From the NCBI GenBank assembly GCA_046331245.1, contig JAXLRH010000001.1:310001-374000 (forward strand): a DNA stretch of 64,000 nucleotides, in the 5' to 3' direction. Position numbers and translations under genes: made by a program. Under the pieces are notes generated by a model. That model made no database searches. It was not told the DNA's origin and was given only the letters and a program-made list of their open reading frames with translations. The DNA is from SSF14 sp046331245 (GTDB lineage: Bacteria > Actinomycetota > Acidimicrobiia > Acidimicrobiales > Microtrichaceae). Shown one piece after another: positions 50,550 to 58,808 of the stretch (position 1 is the stretch's first letter; each line of letters starts with the position of its first letter).

Positions 50550-51430
50550 GCTACGACACCGTCACCCTGCTCAGCGACTTCGGCACGGCCGACGGGTTCG
50601 TCGGCGTCGTCCACTCGGTGATCCGCCAGATGGCGCCGGGCGTGGGCATCGTCGATCTCACGCACGAGGTGGCGCCCTTCGACGTCCGCGGCGGTTCGCT
50701 CACGCTGGCGCGGAGCGTGCAGTTCCTGTGCCCGGGCGTGATCGTGGCCATGGTCGACCCGGCGGTGGGCACCGAGCAGCGACACGTCGCCCTGGTGGTG
50801 GCCGGCGGCGCCGCGGTGCTGATCGGGCCGGACAACGGGCTCCTCGCCCCGGCGGTCGGCATGCTCGGCGGCGCCGAGCGGGCCGTCGTGCTCGACAACT
50901 CGGAGCACCACCTGCCGACCACCTCCACCACGTTCCCCGGGCGCGACGTCTACGCGCCCGTCGCCGCGGCGCTCTGCAACGGCGTGGAGCTCGACGCGCT
51001 CGGCACCGAGGTCGATCCGGGCTCGCTCATGCCGGGCCTCGTACCGCTGACGAGTCTGGAGGACGGGCCCGACGGCCTGCCGGTGCTCGGCGCCGAGGTG
51101 CTGTGGGTCGATCGGTTCGGCAACGTGCAGCTCAACGTCGAGCCCGAGGAGATCGACGCGTTCGGCGCCCGTCTCACCGCCCGGGTGTCGGGCGTCGCCC
51201 GCACCGTCAGCCGCGTGTCGGCGTTCGCCGGGCTCGGCACCGGCGAGCTCGGCCTGCTGGTCGACGCCGACGGCCTGATCTCGATCGTCGCCGATCGCTC
51301 GTCCGCGGCGGAGGAGCTGGGGCTGGCGGTGGGAGACGCCGTGGCGCTCAGCCCGCTGGGCGACGACGATGACAGGGGAGTGCGTACGGCCGTGCAGATC
51401 GGTCGTACCCGGACCGGAGGAGAGGGCTGA
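50546..51430 (+). CDS. SAM hydroxide adenosyltransferase (DUF62 family)
   Basis: A 294-residue protein of the SAM hydroxide adenosyltransferase/fluorinase-fold family. It begins TVTLLSDFGTADGFVGVVH and has VDLTHEVAPFDVRGG, VAMVDPAVGTEQRHVAL and LIGPDNGLLAPAV. The C-terminal domain has VLWVDRFGNVQLNV with the conserved Arg-Phe-Gly-Asn. The family splits S-adenosylmethionine to adenosine and methionine. GTG 50546 overlaps the proC stop (GTGA). A 31-residue membrane peptide follows by TGATG overlap. Confidence 0.85.
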   Translation: MSYDTVTLLSDFGTADGFVGVVHSVIRQMAPGVGIVDLTHEVAPFDVRGGSLTLARSVQFLCPGVIVAMVDPAVGTEQRHVALVVAGGAAVLIGPDNGLLAPAVGMLGGAERAVVLDNSEHHLPTTSTTFPGRDVYAPVAAALCNGVELDALGTEVDPGSLMPGLVPLTSLEDGPDGLPVLGAEVLWVDRFGNVQLNVEPEEIDAFGARLTARVSGVARTVSRVSAFAGLGTGELGLLVDADGLISIVADRSSAAEELGLAVGDAVALSPLGDDDDRGVRTAVQIGRTRTGGEG

Positions 51431-51525
51431 TGCGCCGGGGTACGACGATCGTCATCGTGTTGCTCCTGCTGGTGCTGGTCGTCGCGGCCGCGCTGCAGCT
51501 CGGCCTCACCGCCGGCGGCCGCTGA
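51430..51525 (+). CDS. 31-residue single-helix membrane peptide
   Basis: ATG 51430 overlaps the stop of the SAM hydrolase gene (TGATG) and opens MRRGTTIVIVLLLLVLVVAA, ending ALQLGLTAGGR and a TGA. Two Arg at the start, one hydrophobic helix and a short polar tail make it a plausible small membrane protein with inside-positive topology. The coupled start argues that it is translated. Function unknown. Confidence 0.55.
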   Translation: MRRGTTIVIVLLLLVLVVAAALQLGLTAGGR

Positions 51526-51529
51526 CCGC

Positions 51530-52456
51530 CTACAGCCGCGAAGCGACGCGGTCCCGGTCGAACCGGGCGAGCCCGCCGCGGATCAGGATCAGCGCGAGCG
51601 TCCACACCACCGCGCCGGCGACGAAGATCCAGTAGGGCTTCATCATGAGCAGGCTCGTGGTCTGGCCGACCGAGGCGAGGATCAGCGGCATGATCACCGC
51701 GCCGCCGAGCTGGTTGGCCTCCTGCGTGGTGCGGGCGCGGGCGCTCACCCGCACCATCACGCCGAGGCCGAGGGCCGCGACGGCCGGCGCCATGAACCCG
51801 ATGAGGCCCACCCATCGCCAGGTCGGGATGAACAGGTGGTGCATCACCGGCCACGACACGACGTTGGCCGACACGGCGAAGAGCGTGAACCCGATCCACG
51901 ACGCGGCCACCGTCGGCAGGAATGCGAACAGCACCTTGGCGACGTAGAGGTCGCGGGTCTCGACCGGCAGGTGCAGGAGCGACTCGAGCGTGCGGCGCTC
52001 CTTCTCGCCGGCGAACGTGTCGGCGGCGAGCGCCGAGCTGATCATCATCGGCACGATCAGGAACAGCGGGGCGATGAGGTAGCCGAGCACGAGCTGGATC
52101 ACCTGCTGCTTCGGCGGGAGCGCGAGGAGATCGGCCCGCAGGCTCGACGGCAGGTGGTCGAGCACTCCGCTGAGGTCGGGCGCGGCGCCGGCTCGGGCGA
52201 AGAGGCCGAGCCCCGTCGGCAGCCCGACGAGCAGCACGAATGGCACGACCAGCATCGGGATCACCACCGCCTTCGAGCGCCGTGCCGCGGCGACGTCCTT
52301 GGCGACGATCGTGCGGATCATGGCCCGGTCGAACGAGCCGAAGCGACGGGCCGGGGGCGCAGCGGGGGAGCGGTCGGCGATTGCGTCACCGACCCGGACG
52401 GCCGACGCTCCGGCCGGTCCGGCGATCGTCTCGTCGGGGGCGTCGAGAATCGTCAT
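51530..52456 (-). CDS. ABC transporter permease (ABC-2 type)
   Basis: A 308-residue membrane protein with six helices: SKAVVIPMLVVPFVLLVGL near residue 65, a long extracytoplasmic loop (LDHLPSSLRADLLALPPKQQ), LGYLIAPLFLIVPMMISSAL, the coupling element FAGEKERRTLESLLHLPVET, and three further helices. The FAGEKERRTLE motif is the hallmark of ABC-2 exporters of the NatB kind. It pairs with the ATPase encoded just upstream by ATGA overlap. The substrate is unknown; drugs or ions are typical for the group. Confidence 0.88.
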   Translation of the reverse strand: MTILDAPDETIAGPAGASAVRVGDAIADRSPAAPPARRFGSFDRAMIRTIVAKDVAAARRSKAVVIPMLVVPFVLLVGLPTGLGLFARAGAAPDLSGVLDHLPSSLRADLLALPPKQQVIQLVLGYLIAPLFLIVPMMISSALAADTFAGEKERRTLESLLHLPVETRDLYVAKVLFAFLPTVAASWIGFTLFAVSANVVSWPVMHHLFIPTWRWVGLIGFMAPAVAALGLGVMVRVSARARTTQEANQLGGAVIMPLILASVGQTTSLLMMKPYWIFVAGAVVWTLALILIRGGLARFDRDRVASRL

Positions 52457-53439
52457 GCCGCCACCCGCAGGCCGCCGTGCGTCGTGGCCGACGGATCGGC
52501 GGCGAGGTCGTCCTGCACGGCGAAGTACACGTCCTCCAGCCCTTTGGGCCGGGCCTCGGTGCCGTAGACCAGCGCGCCCGATCCCACCGCGATGGCGACC
52601 ACGGCCGGGATGTCGTCGCGGTGGTTCACGTTGACGAGCATGCCGTCGGCCAGCGCCGTCACGCCGTGCACCGCCCGGTGCTCGATCAGGCGGGCGACGA
52701 GCGGCGGACTCGGCGGCATCCCGAGGTCGACGTGCACCTCCAAGCCGGGCCAGCGCTGGGCGGCCAGGTCGGCGGGGCGACCGAAGGTGAGGAGCCGTCC
52801 CCGGTGCATGACCGCCATCAGGTCGGCGCTGGTGCCGGCCTCGGCGAGGAAGTGGGTGCACAGCACGACGGTGCGGCCTCGCTCGCGCGCGCTGTGCTCG
52901 ATGAGCTCCATGACGGCCCTCGTGCCGGCGGGGTCGAGGCCCGACGTCGGCTCGTCGAGGAACAGGAGCTCGGGGTCGTGCACGAGGGCGCGCGCCAGCG
53001 CGAGGCGACGGCGCTGACCGGTGGAGAAGCCCTGGCACATCTGGTCGGCGTTCGCTCCCATGCCGAACCGCTCCAGGAGGTCGTCGACGGTGGCCCGGGC
53101 ACTGCGTGCCGAGATGCCCCGGAGGCGCGCGGTGATCTCGAGGTTCTCCCTCGCGGTGAGGCGGTCGTCGAGGCCGGCGTTCTCGGTGACGACGCCGGTG
53201 CGCCGGCGCAGCTCCGTGCCGTCGCGGGACGGATCGAGACCGAGCACCCGGCAGCTGCCGGCGTCGGGATTCAGCACCCCGTTGAGGAGCCGGATGGTGG
53301 TCGTCTTGCCGGCGCCGTTGTGGCCGAGGAGCGCGAGCACCGAGCCCCGCGGCACGTCGAAGGTGAGGTGGTCGACGGCGACGCCGTGCTCGAACGATCG
53401 GGTCAGGCCGTCACAGGAGATGGCCGAAGGTGTCGTCAT
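52453..53439 (-). CDS. ABC transporter ATP-binding protein
   Basis: A 328-residue ABC ATPase. Walker A LLGHNGAGKTTTIRLLNG is near residue 38, and signature motif FSTGQRRRLALARAL is followed by Walker B LLFLDEPTSGLDPAG and CTHFLAEAGTSADLMAVMHRG with the H-loop His. A 90-residue C-terminal extension typical of DrrA/NatA-type exporters follows. The Gln-rather-than-Gly third position of the signature (STGQ) is common in this group. Its stop overlaps the permease start. Confidence 0.92.
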   Translation of the reverse strand: MTTPSAISCDGLTRSFEHGVAVDHLTFDVPRGSVLALLGHNGAGKTTTIRLLNGVLNPDAGSCRVLGLDPSRDGTELRRRTGVVTENAGLDDRLTARENLEITARLRGISARSARATVDDLLERFGMGANADQMCQGFSTGQRRRLALARALVHDPELLFLDEPTSGLDPAGTRAVMELIEHSARERGRTVVLCTHFLAEAGTSADLMAVMHRGRLLTFGRPADLAAQRWPGLEVHVDLGMPPSPPLVARLIEHRAVHGVTALADGMLVNVNHRDDIPAVVAIAVGSGALVYGTEARPKGLEDVYFAVQDDLAADPSATTHGGLRVAA

Positions 53440-53451
53440 CGTGGGTCCGGT

Positions 53452-54159
53452 TCAGTCGAGGAGGTCGCCGAGGGTGCGGAGCACCAGGGCCACCTGCGTC
53501 GGGGCGGCGGGGGGCGCCACGGGCGTGGGCGGCACCGTCGTCGTGGGCGCGGGGGCGGTGTCGGGCGGCGGGTCGGTGGCGGCCAGCTCGTCGGGGGCGG
53601 TGGCGGCGCCGGCGGCCGGCGCAGCGGGGGCCTTCGCCGGGGCCGCGGTGGTCGCGGGCGGGTCCGGGAACGTGGCCATGAAGCGGTGTGCGGTGAACAT
53701 GCGGTCGCCGTCCCACACCACGCCCACGCCGATGAAGCGGTAGGAGGGATCGACGAGGTTCTCGTAGTGGTGCGGGCTCGCGACGAACGCGTCGAACAGC
53801 GCGTCGACCGTTCCGCCGACACCCACGTTCTCGCCGAGCTTCTGCCAGTTGGCCGAGATGCCGCCGGCGAGGTTCGAGCTGTGGAAGATGTCGCCGCGGT
53901 CCTTCATGGTCTGCGACCAGATGCGTGCCTGGGTGGTCAGCTCGCCGTCGACGGCGAGCGGGGCGAGGCCCAGGCCGGTGCGCAGCTGGTTGATCTTGGC
54001 GACGAACGCCTGCTCCTCGGCCACACCCCATTGCGAGCCCTGTTGCTTCGAGGAGCGGCGGTCGGACGTGGCGGACGCCGGCGCGGCGAACGACGTGGTG
54101 ACGAGCAGCGCCGTCACGGCAGCAGCGATGACGTATCGGCTGCGTCGCCCCAGTCCCAT
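53452..54159 (-). CDS. Secreted CAP (SCP/PR-1) domain protein
   Basis: A 235-residue exported protein. A Sec signal (RYVIAAAVTALLVTTSFAAPASA, cleavage about residue 31) precedes a CAP domain at about 45-165. The domain has AFVAKINQLRTGLGLAPLAVDG, WSQTMKDRGDIFHSSNLAGG with the conserved His, LGENVGVGGTVDALFDAFV, and SPHHYENLVDPSYRFIGVGV. A long Ala/Pro/Thr tail follows, probably wall-spanning. Bacterial CAP proteins are extracellular and of varied function. ATG 54159 gives the shortest basic n-region before the signal core. Confidence 0.85.
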   Translation of the reverse strand: MGLGRRSRYVIAAAVTALLVTTSFAAPASATSDRRSSKQQGSQWGVAEEQAFVAKINQLRTGLGLAPLAVDGELTTQARIWSQTMKDRGDIFHSSNLAGGISANWQKLGENVGVGGTVDALFDAFVASPHHYENLVDPSYRFIGVGVVWDGDRMFTAHRFMATFPDPPATTAAPAKAPAAPAAGAATAPDELAATDPPPDTAPAPTTTVPPTPVAPPAAPTQVALVLRTLGDLLD

Positions 54160-54317
54160 GCTCCGGCCACCTTCGGTCGCGTCGCGGTGGCCCCAGTGCC
54201 GCCGCATGGTTTGCTTCGACCATCGGGGCGTCGCGCTTGAACATCCCCTGGGGCATCGGGGGTCGCGCGGCGCTACCCTTGGCCGGCCAGCGCTTCCAGC
54301 TCGCCCGAGGAGAATCC

Positions 54318-55808
54318 GTGAACTTGGCGACGATCTTCGATCGGCACCCTGACGACGCCGTGGCGTTCATCAGTCGCGGCAAGAACACGACCTACGGCGA
54401 GATGCGCAGCCAGGTGGCGGGCTTCCGTCGTGGCCTCGCCGACCTGGGGCTCGAGCCCGGCGATCGCCTGGCCATCATCTGCGGCAACAACTGGTACTTC
54501 GTCGCGTCGTATCTCGCGGCGCTGGGCGCCGGCCTCGTGGCCGTGCCGCTCAACCCGATCAGCCCGCCCCTGGAGCTCTCGGCGCAGCTCAACGCGGTGG
54601 GCGCTCGTGGCGTCGTCATCGGCCCGACGGCGCGCACGATGTTCGAGACGCTCGACCGCTCGACCATCCCCGGCGTCGAGGTGTTCATCGGCTGCGGCTT
54701 CGTCCCCGACGGCGGCGTGGGCCACGAGGACCTGGTCTCGCGTGAGCCGGCCGACATCGTCGAGCGCGACGACTCCGACATCGCGACGCTCATCTTCACG
54801 AGCGGCACCGCCGGTTCGCCGAAGGCCGCGATGCTCACCCACGGCAACCTCCGCTCCAACATCGCCCAGGTGCTGTCGACGCCGGGCAACGCGCAGACGG
54901 CCGACGACGTGGTGTTCGCCGTGCTGCCGATGTTCCACATCTTCGGCCTCAACGTCGTGCTGGGTGTCACGCTCGCGATCGGCGCCCGGCTCTTGCTGGT
55001 CGAGCGGTTCGACCCGATCTCGGCCATCGAGTCCATCCAGAAGCACCAGGCCACCGTGGTCACCGGCCCGCCCACCATGTGGGCGGCGTGGGCGGGGCTG
55101 CCGGAGGCGCCGGAGGGGGCGTTCGACTCCGTCCGCCTCGCCGTGTCGGGCGCGGCGCGCCTGCCGGAGGAGGTGGCCCGGTCGATGGACCGCCGCTACG
55201 GCGTGAAGCTCACCGAGGGGTACGGCCTCACCGAGGCGTCACCGGTCGTCACGTCCGCGATCGGCACCGACGCGCCGGTCGGCTCGGTCGGCGTGCCCGT
55301 GCCCGGCCTCGAGCTCCGGCTCGTCGACGAGGACGGCGACGACGTGCTCATCGGCGACTCCGGCGAGCTGTGGGTGCGCGGCCCGAACGTGTTCGCCGGG
55401 TACTGGGGCGACGAGGAGGCCACCCGCCGTGCGATCAACGAGGACGGCTGGCTCGTCACCGGTGACGTCGCCACCGTCGACGACGACGGCTACCTGTACC
55501 TCGTCGATCGCGTGAAGGACCTCATCATCGTCTCCGGCTTCAACGTCTACCCCGCCGAGGTCGAGGAGGTGCTCATGCAGCACCCGGCCATCGACGCGTG
55601 CGCGGTCGTCGGCGTCCCCCACCCGTACTCCGGCGAGGCCGTCAAGGCCTACGTCGTGGCGGTGAAGGGACAGTCGATCGAGGAGGACGAGGTGGTGCGC
55701 TTCTGCTCGAGCCGCCTGGCCCGGTACAAGTGCCCGGAGAAGGTGTGGTTCGTCGACGAGGTGCCGCGCGGCATCGGCGGCAAGGTCCTGCGACGGGCGC
55801 TGCGCTGA
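54318..55808 (+). CDS. Long-chain fatty acid/acyl-CoA ligase (ANL family)
   Basis: A 496-residue AMP-forming ligase. The A3 loop is LIFTSGTAGSPKAAMLTHGN, then FHIFGLNVVLGVTLA, GYGLTEASPVVTSAIG, the hinge WLVTGDVATVDDDGYLYLVDR and VKDLIIVSGFNVYPAEVEEV, with the catalytic Lys region GIGGKVLRRAL at the end. Long- or medium-chain acids are likely substrates. GTG 54318 follows GAGGAGAATCC, a good ribosome binding site; an in-frame TTG at 54237 is disfavoured. Rex follows on the same strand. Confidence 0.9.
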   Translation: MNLATIFDRHPDDAVAFISRGKNTTYGEMRSQVAGFRRGLADLGLEPGDRLAIICGNNWYFVASYLAALGAGLVAVPLNPISPPLELSAQLNAVGARGVVIGPTARTMFETLDRSTIPGVEVFIGCGFVPDGGVGHEDLVSREPADIVERDDSDIATLIFTSGTAGSPKAAMLTHGNLRSNIAQVLSTPGNAQTADDVVFAVLPMFHIFGLNVVLGVTLAIGARLLLVERFDPISAIESIQKHQATVVTGPPTMWAAWAGLPEAPEGAFDSVRLAVSGAARLPEEVARSMDRRYGVKLTEGYGLTEASPVVTSAIGTDAPVGSVGVPVPGLELRLVDEDGDDVLIGDSGELWVRGPNVFAGYWGDEEATRRAINEDGWLVTGDVATVDDDGYLYLVDRVKDLIIVSGFNVYPAEVEEVLMQHPAIDACAVVGVPHPYSGEAVKAYVVAVKGQSIEEDEVVRFCSSRLARYKCPEKVWFVDEVPRGIGGKVLRRALR

Positions 55809-55843
55809 GCCGGGAGGGCGCCGGATTCGGCCCCACCCCGACT

Positions 55844-55861
55844 TTGTGAACAAGTGAACAT
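55844..55861 (+). promoter_or_regulatory. Half-degenerate Rex operator upstream of rex
   Basis: TTGTGAACAAGTGAACAT. The left half matches the Rex consensus (TTGTGAA-N4-TTCACAA) perfectly and the right half at four of seven positions. It ends six bases before the -10 hexamer of rex, a position suited to autorepression. Confidence 0.45.
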
Positions 55862-55867
55862 GGCCGG

Positions 55868-55873
55868 TACTCT
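55868..55873 (+). promoter_or_regulatory. -10 element of rex
   Basis: TACTCT seven bases before the ATG at 55881, giving a leaderless or nearly leaderless transcript. Confidence 0.45.
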
Positions 55874-55880
55874 CGGCTGA

Positions 55881-56555
55881 ATGGCTGGGACGCCGCACGT
55901 GCAACCGATTCCCGAGGCGACCGTCTCGAGGCTGCCCCTGTATCTGCGCAGCCTCCAGGAGCTGATGGACGAGGAGCTCACGACGGTGTCGTCGGAGCGG
56001 CTCGCCGAGCTCGCGGGCGTCAATGCGGCCAAGGTCCGCAAGGACCTCTCCTACTTCGGCAGCTACGGCACCCGTGGCGTCGGGTACGACGTCGAGTACC
56101 TGCTGCTCCACATCCGCCGGGAGCTCGGCCTCACCCACGACTGGCCGTGTGTCATCGCAGGCATGGGCAACCTCGGGCAGGCGCTCGCCAACTACGGCGG
56201 GTTCTCCGAGCGCGGGTTCGTCATCGCCGCGCTCGTCGACGCCAACCCGGACAAGGTCGGCACCGAGCTCCTGGGCGTGCCGATCAGCCACATCGACGAG
56301 CTCGGCAGCCTGGTCTCGAACCTGGGCATCACGATCGGCGTGATCGCCACGCCGGCGGCGGCCGCGCAGGACGTGGCGAACCGGATGGTCGAGGCAGGCA
56401 TCACCTCGATCCTGAACTTCGCGCCCACGGTGATCGCCGTGCCCGACGGCATCCTGGTCCGCAAGGTCGACTTAGCCGTCGAGCTGCAGATCCTGAGCTT
56501 CTACCAGGAGCGTCGGGCCGGCGGAGGGCGGGGCCTCACGCCGGCGAAGCAGTGA
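55881..56555 (+). CDS. rex: Redox-sensing transcriptional repressor Rex
   Basis: A 224-residue NADH/NAD sensor. The N-terminal winged helix is RLPLYLRSLQELMDEELTTV followed by SSERLAELAGVNAAKVRKDLS and SYFGSYGTRGVGYDVEYL, the DNA-reading segment. The Rossmann domain carries VIAGMGNLGQALANY and ALVDANPDKVGTE, and the C-terminal swapped helix ends in VDLAVELQILSFYQE. High NADH releases it from DNA. The neighbouring hemA-hemC-hemD genes match the rex-hem arrangement known in Streptomyces. Rex links respiration to tetrapyrrole supply. Confidence 0.95.
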   Translation: MAGTPHVQPIPEATVSRLPLYLRSLQELMDEELTTVSSERLAELAGVNAAKVRKDLSYFGSYGTRGVGYDVEYLLLHIRRELGLTHDWPCVIAGMGNLGQALANYGGFSERGFVIAALVDANPDKVGTELLGVPISHIDELGSLVSNLGITIGVIATPAAAAQDVANRMVEAGITSILNFAPTVIAVPDGILVRKVDLAVELQILSFYQERRAGGGRGLTPAKQ

Positions 56556-56674
56556 CCGATGCCACCTCGGGTGATCCCCGTGGAAAGCTGCACGTACTTG
56601 GCGCGGAGCCGGGCAATCGGTGAAACTAGTCGCAATGCGGGACGTCCCCCGCGCACGAAAGCTCAGGTGACTCT

Positions 56675-57934
56675 GTGTCGACAGTGGTAGCGATCGGAGC
56701 GACGCATCGCAGTGCCCCGTTGGCACTGCTCGAGCGCCTCTCCATCGACGAGACGTCGATGGAGAAGTATCTGCACGATCTCACCTCGCGCGACCACGTC
56801 ACCGAGGCGGTCATCGTCTCCACCTGCAACCGCATCGAGATCTTCGTCACGGCGGAGAAGTTCCACGGCGCCTACCGCGACGTGCGCGACTTCATCAGCG
56901 ACATCACGTTCATGGCGCCCGAGGAGTTCTCCGACCACCTCGAGGTCTCCCACGACGCCGATGCCGTGCGTCACCTGTTCTCGGTCGCCGCGGGCCTCGA
57001 GTCGGTCGTGGTGGGCGAGCACGAGATCCTCGGTCAGGTGCGCGACGCCTGGACGACGGCCCGCACCGCCGGCGCCACCGGCGCGACGCTCAACCTGCTG
57101 TTCCGCCACGCGCTCGAAGCGGGCAAGCGTGCCCGCACCGAGACCGACATCGCCCGCCACGTCACGTCGGTCAGCCACGCTGCCGTCATCATGGCGAGCG
57201 AGCTGCTCGGCACCCTCGCCGACCGCTCCGTCGTGGTCGTCGGCGCCGGCTCCATGGCCCGGGGCGTGGTCGACTTCGTCGGCTCGCACGCCGTCGGCGA
57301 CCTGTCCGTGATCAACCGCACCGCCGAGCGGGCACGCGTGCTCGCCGCCGACCTGCACCAGTGGGCCGACCTCGACGGTCTCGCCGACGCCATCGCACGC
57401 GCCGACGTCGTGTTCTGCGCCACCTCGGCGCCGGCGGGCGTCGTCGACGCCGACATGGTGACTGCGGCGATGGCCACCCGCCCCGAGCGTCCGCTGCTGC
57501 TGGTCGACATCGCCATGCCGCGCGACGTCGCCCCCGAGACCGCATCGGTGCCCGGCGTGACGCTGCTCGACATGGACGGCCTCCGGCAGTTCGCCGAGCG
57601 CGGCCTGTCGAAGCGCCGCCGCGAGATCCCTGCGGTGCAGGAGATCGTGGAGCAGGAGGTCGAGCGGTATCTCGGCGCCAGCTCCGCCCGCGAGGTCACG
57701 CCGCTCATCGTCGAGCTGCGCCGTCGCGGCGACTCGGTGGTGGCGGACGAGCTCCAGCGCCACGCGTCGAAGCTCGCCGGTCTCGACGATGCACAGCGTC
57801 AGGCGGTCGAGGGCGTGCTGCGCGGCGTCGTCGCCAAGTTGCTGCACGAGCCCACCGTGGTCCTGAAGGACACGGCCGGGTCGCCGCGTGGGGAACGTCT
57901 CGTCGGTTCGCTCCGCGAGCTGTTCGACCTCTGA
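56675..57934 (+). CDS. hemA: Glutamyl-tRNA reductase
   Basis: A 419-residue enzyme reducing glutamyl-tRNA to glutamate-1-semialdehyde, the first committed step of tetrapyrrole synthesis. It has IGATHRSAPLALLERLSI at the N-terminus, active-site Cys in VIVSTCNRIEIF (about residue 50), VVGEHEILGQVRDAW, NLLFRHALEAGKRARTET and the NADPH loop VVVVGAGSMARGVVDF. The C-terminal dimerisation helix is present. GTG 56675 is preceded by AGGTGA. It follows rex by about 120 bases. Confidence 0.96.
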   Translation: MSTVVAIGATHRSAPLALLERLSIDETSMEKYLHDLTSRDHVTEAVIVSTCNRIEIFVTAEKFHGAYRDVRDFISDITFMAPEEFSDHLEVSHDADAVRHLFSVAAGLESVVVGEHEILGQVRDAWTTARTAGATGATLNLLFRHALEAGKRARTETDIARHVTSVSHAAVIMASELLGTLADRSVVVVGAGSMARGVVDFVGSHAVGDLSVINRTAERARVLAADLHQWADLDGLADAIARADVVFCATSAPAGVVDADMVTAAMATRPERPLLLVDIAMPRDVAPETASVPGVTLLDMDGLRQFAERGLSKRRREIPAVQEIVEQEVERYLGASSAREVTPLIVELRRRGDSVVADELQRHASKLAGLDDAQRQAVEGVLRGVVAKLLHEPTVVLKDTAGSPRGERLVGSLRELFDL

Positions 57935-57938
57935 ACCG

Positions 57939-58808
57939 GTGACCGCCGGCGCTCCGATCCGGCGCATCGCCACCCGTGGGTCGGCGCTGGCGCTCTGGCA
58001 GGCGAACCACGTCGCGGCGGCGCTGCGGTCCGCCGATCCCGGCGTCGAGGTCGAGCTGGTGATCATCTCGACCGAGGGCGACCGCCGCACCGACGTGCCG
58101 TTGGCGATGATCGGCGGCAAGGGCGTGTTCGTGAAGGAGGTGCAGGCCGCGGTGCTCGACGGTCGCGCCGACATCGCCGTGCACTCGGCCAAGGACCTGC
58201 CGGCGATCACGCCCGACGGCCTCGTGATCGCAGCGGTGCCCGAGCGCGCCGACGCCCGTGACGCCCTCGTCGGCGCGCGCCTCGCCGAACTGCCCGCCGG
58301 GGGCGTCGTCGCGACCGGCTCGCCCCGTCGTCGCGCCCAGCTCGCCGACCTGCGGCCCGATCTTCGCTTCGAGGAGCTGCGCGGCAACATCGACACCCGC
58401 CTCGCGAAGGCCGCCGGGTTCTCGGCGATCGTGATGGCGGCGGCGGCGCTCGATCGCCTCGACCGCCACCCCGACGTGGTCGATCTCCTCGACGTCGACC
58501 TGATGGTGCCCCAGGTCGGCCAGGGGGCGCTCGCCGTCGAGTGCCGCTCGGACGACGCCGACACGATCTCGGCACTTGCGCTGCTCGACGACGCCGCCAC
58601 GCGACGCGCGGTCACCGCCGAGCGCAGCTTCCTCGAACGTCTCGGCGGCGACTGCGACCTCCCGGCCGGCGCCCACGCGACGCTGGGGCCGAGCGGCGTG
58701 ATCACGTTGCGCGGGGTGCTCGGCGACGGGCCGATGAGCCGGTTCACGTCGACCGGCGACGACCCCGGCGCGCTGGGCGTCGCCGTCGCGGAGGAACTCC
58801 TCGCGTGA
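57939..58808 (+). CDS. hemC: Porphobilinogen deaminase (hydroxymethylbilane synthase)
   Basis: A 289-residue enzyme that polymerises four porphobilinogens. It shows RIATRGSALALWQANHV, STEGDRRTDVPLAMIGGKGVFVKE, VHSAKDLPAITPDG with the catalytic Asp, ATGSPRRRAQLADLRPDL, RGNIDTRLAKA and LGGDCDLPAGAHA, where the Cys holds the dipyrromethane cofactor. GTG 57939 lies 4 bases after hemA; its stop overlaps the next GTG, so hemA-C-D are one operon. Confidence 0.96.
   Translation: MTAGAPIRRIATRGSALALWQANHVAAALRSADPGVEVELVIISTEGDRRTDVPLAMIGGKGVFVKEVQAAVLDGRADIAVHSAKDLPAITPDGLVIAAVPERADARDALVGARLAELPAGGVVATGSPRRRAQLADLRPDLRFEELRGNIDTRLAKAAGFSAIVMAAAALDRLDRHPDVVDLLDVDLMVPQVGQGALAVECRSDDADTISALALLDDAATRRAVTAERSFLERLGGDCDLPAGAHATLGPSGVITLRGVLGDGPMSRFTSTGDDPGALGVAVAEELLA

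Noticed and set aside
54164..54180. GGCCACCTTCGGTCGC near the CAP gene
   Set aside because: Half-sites do not match and the spacing to ATG 54159 is 14 bases, not 42.
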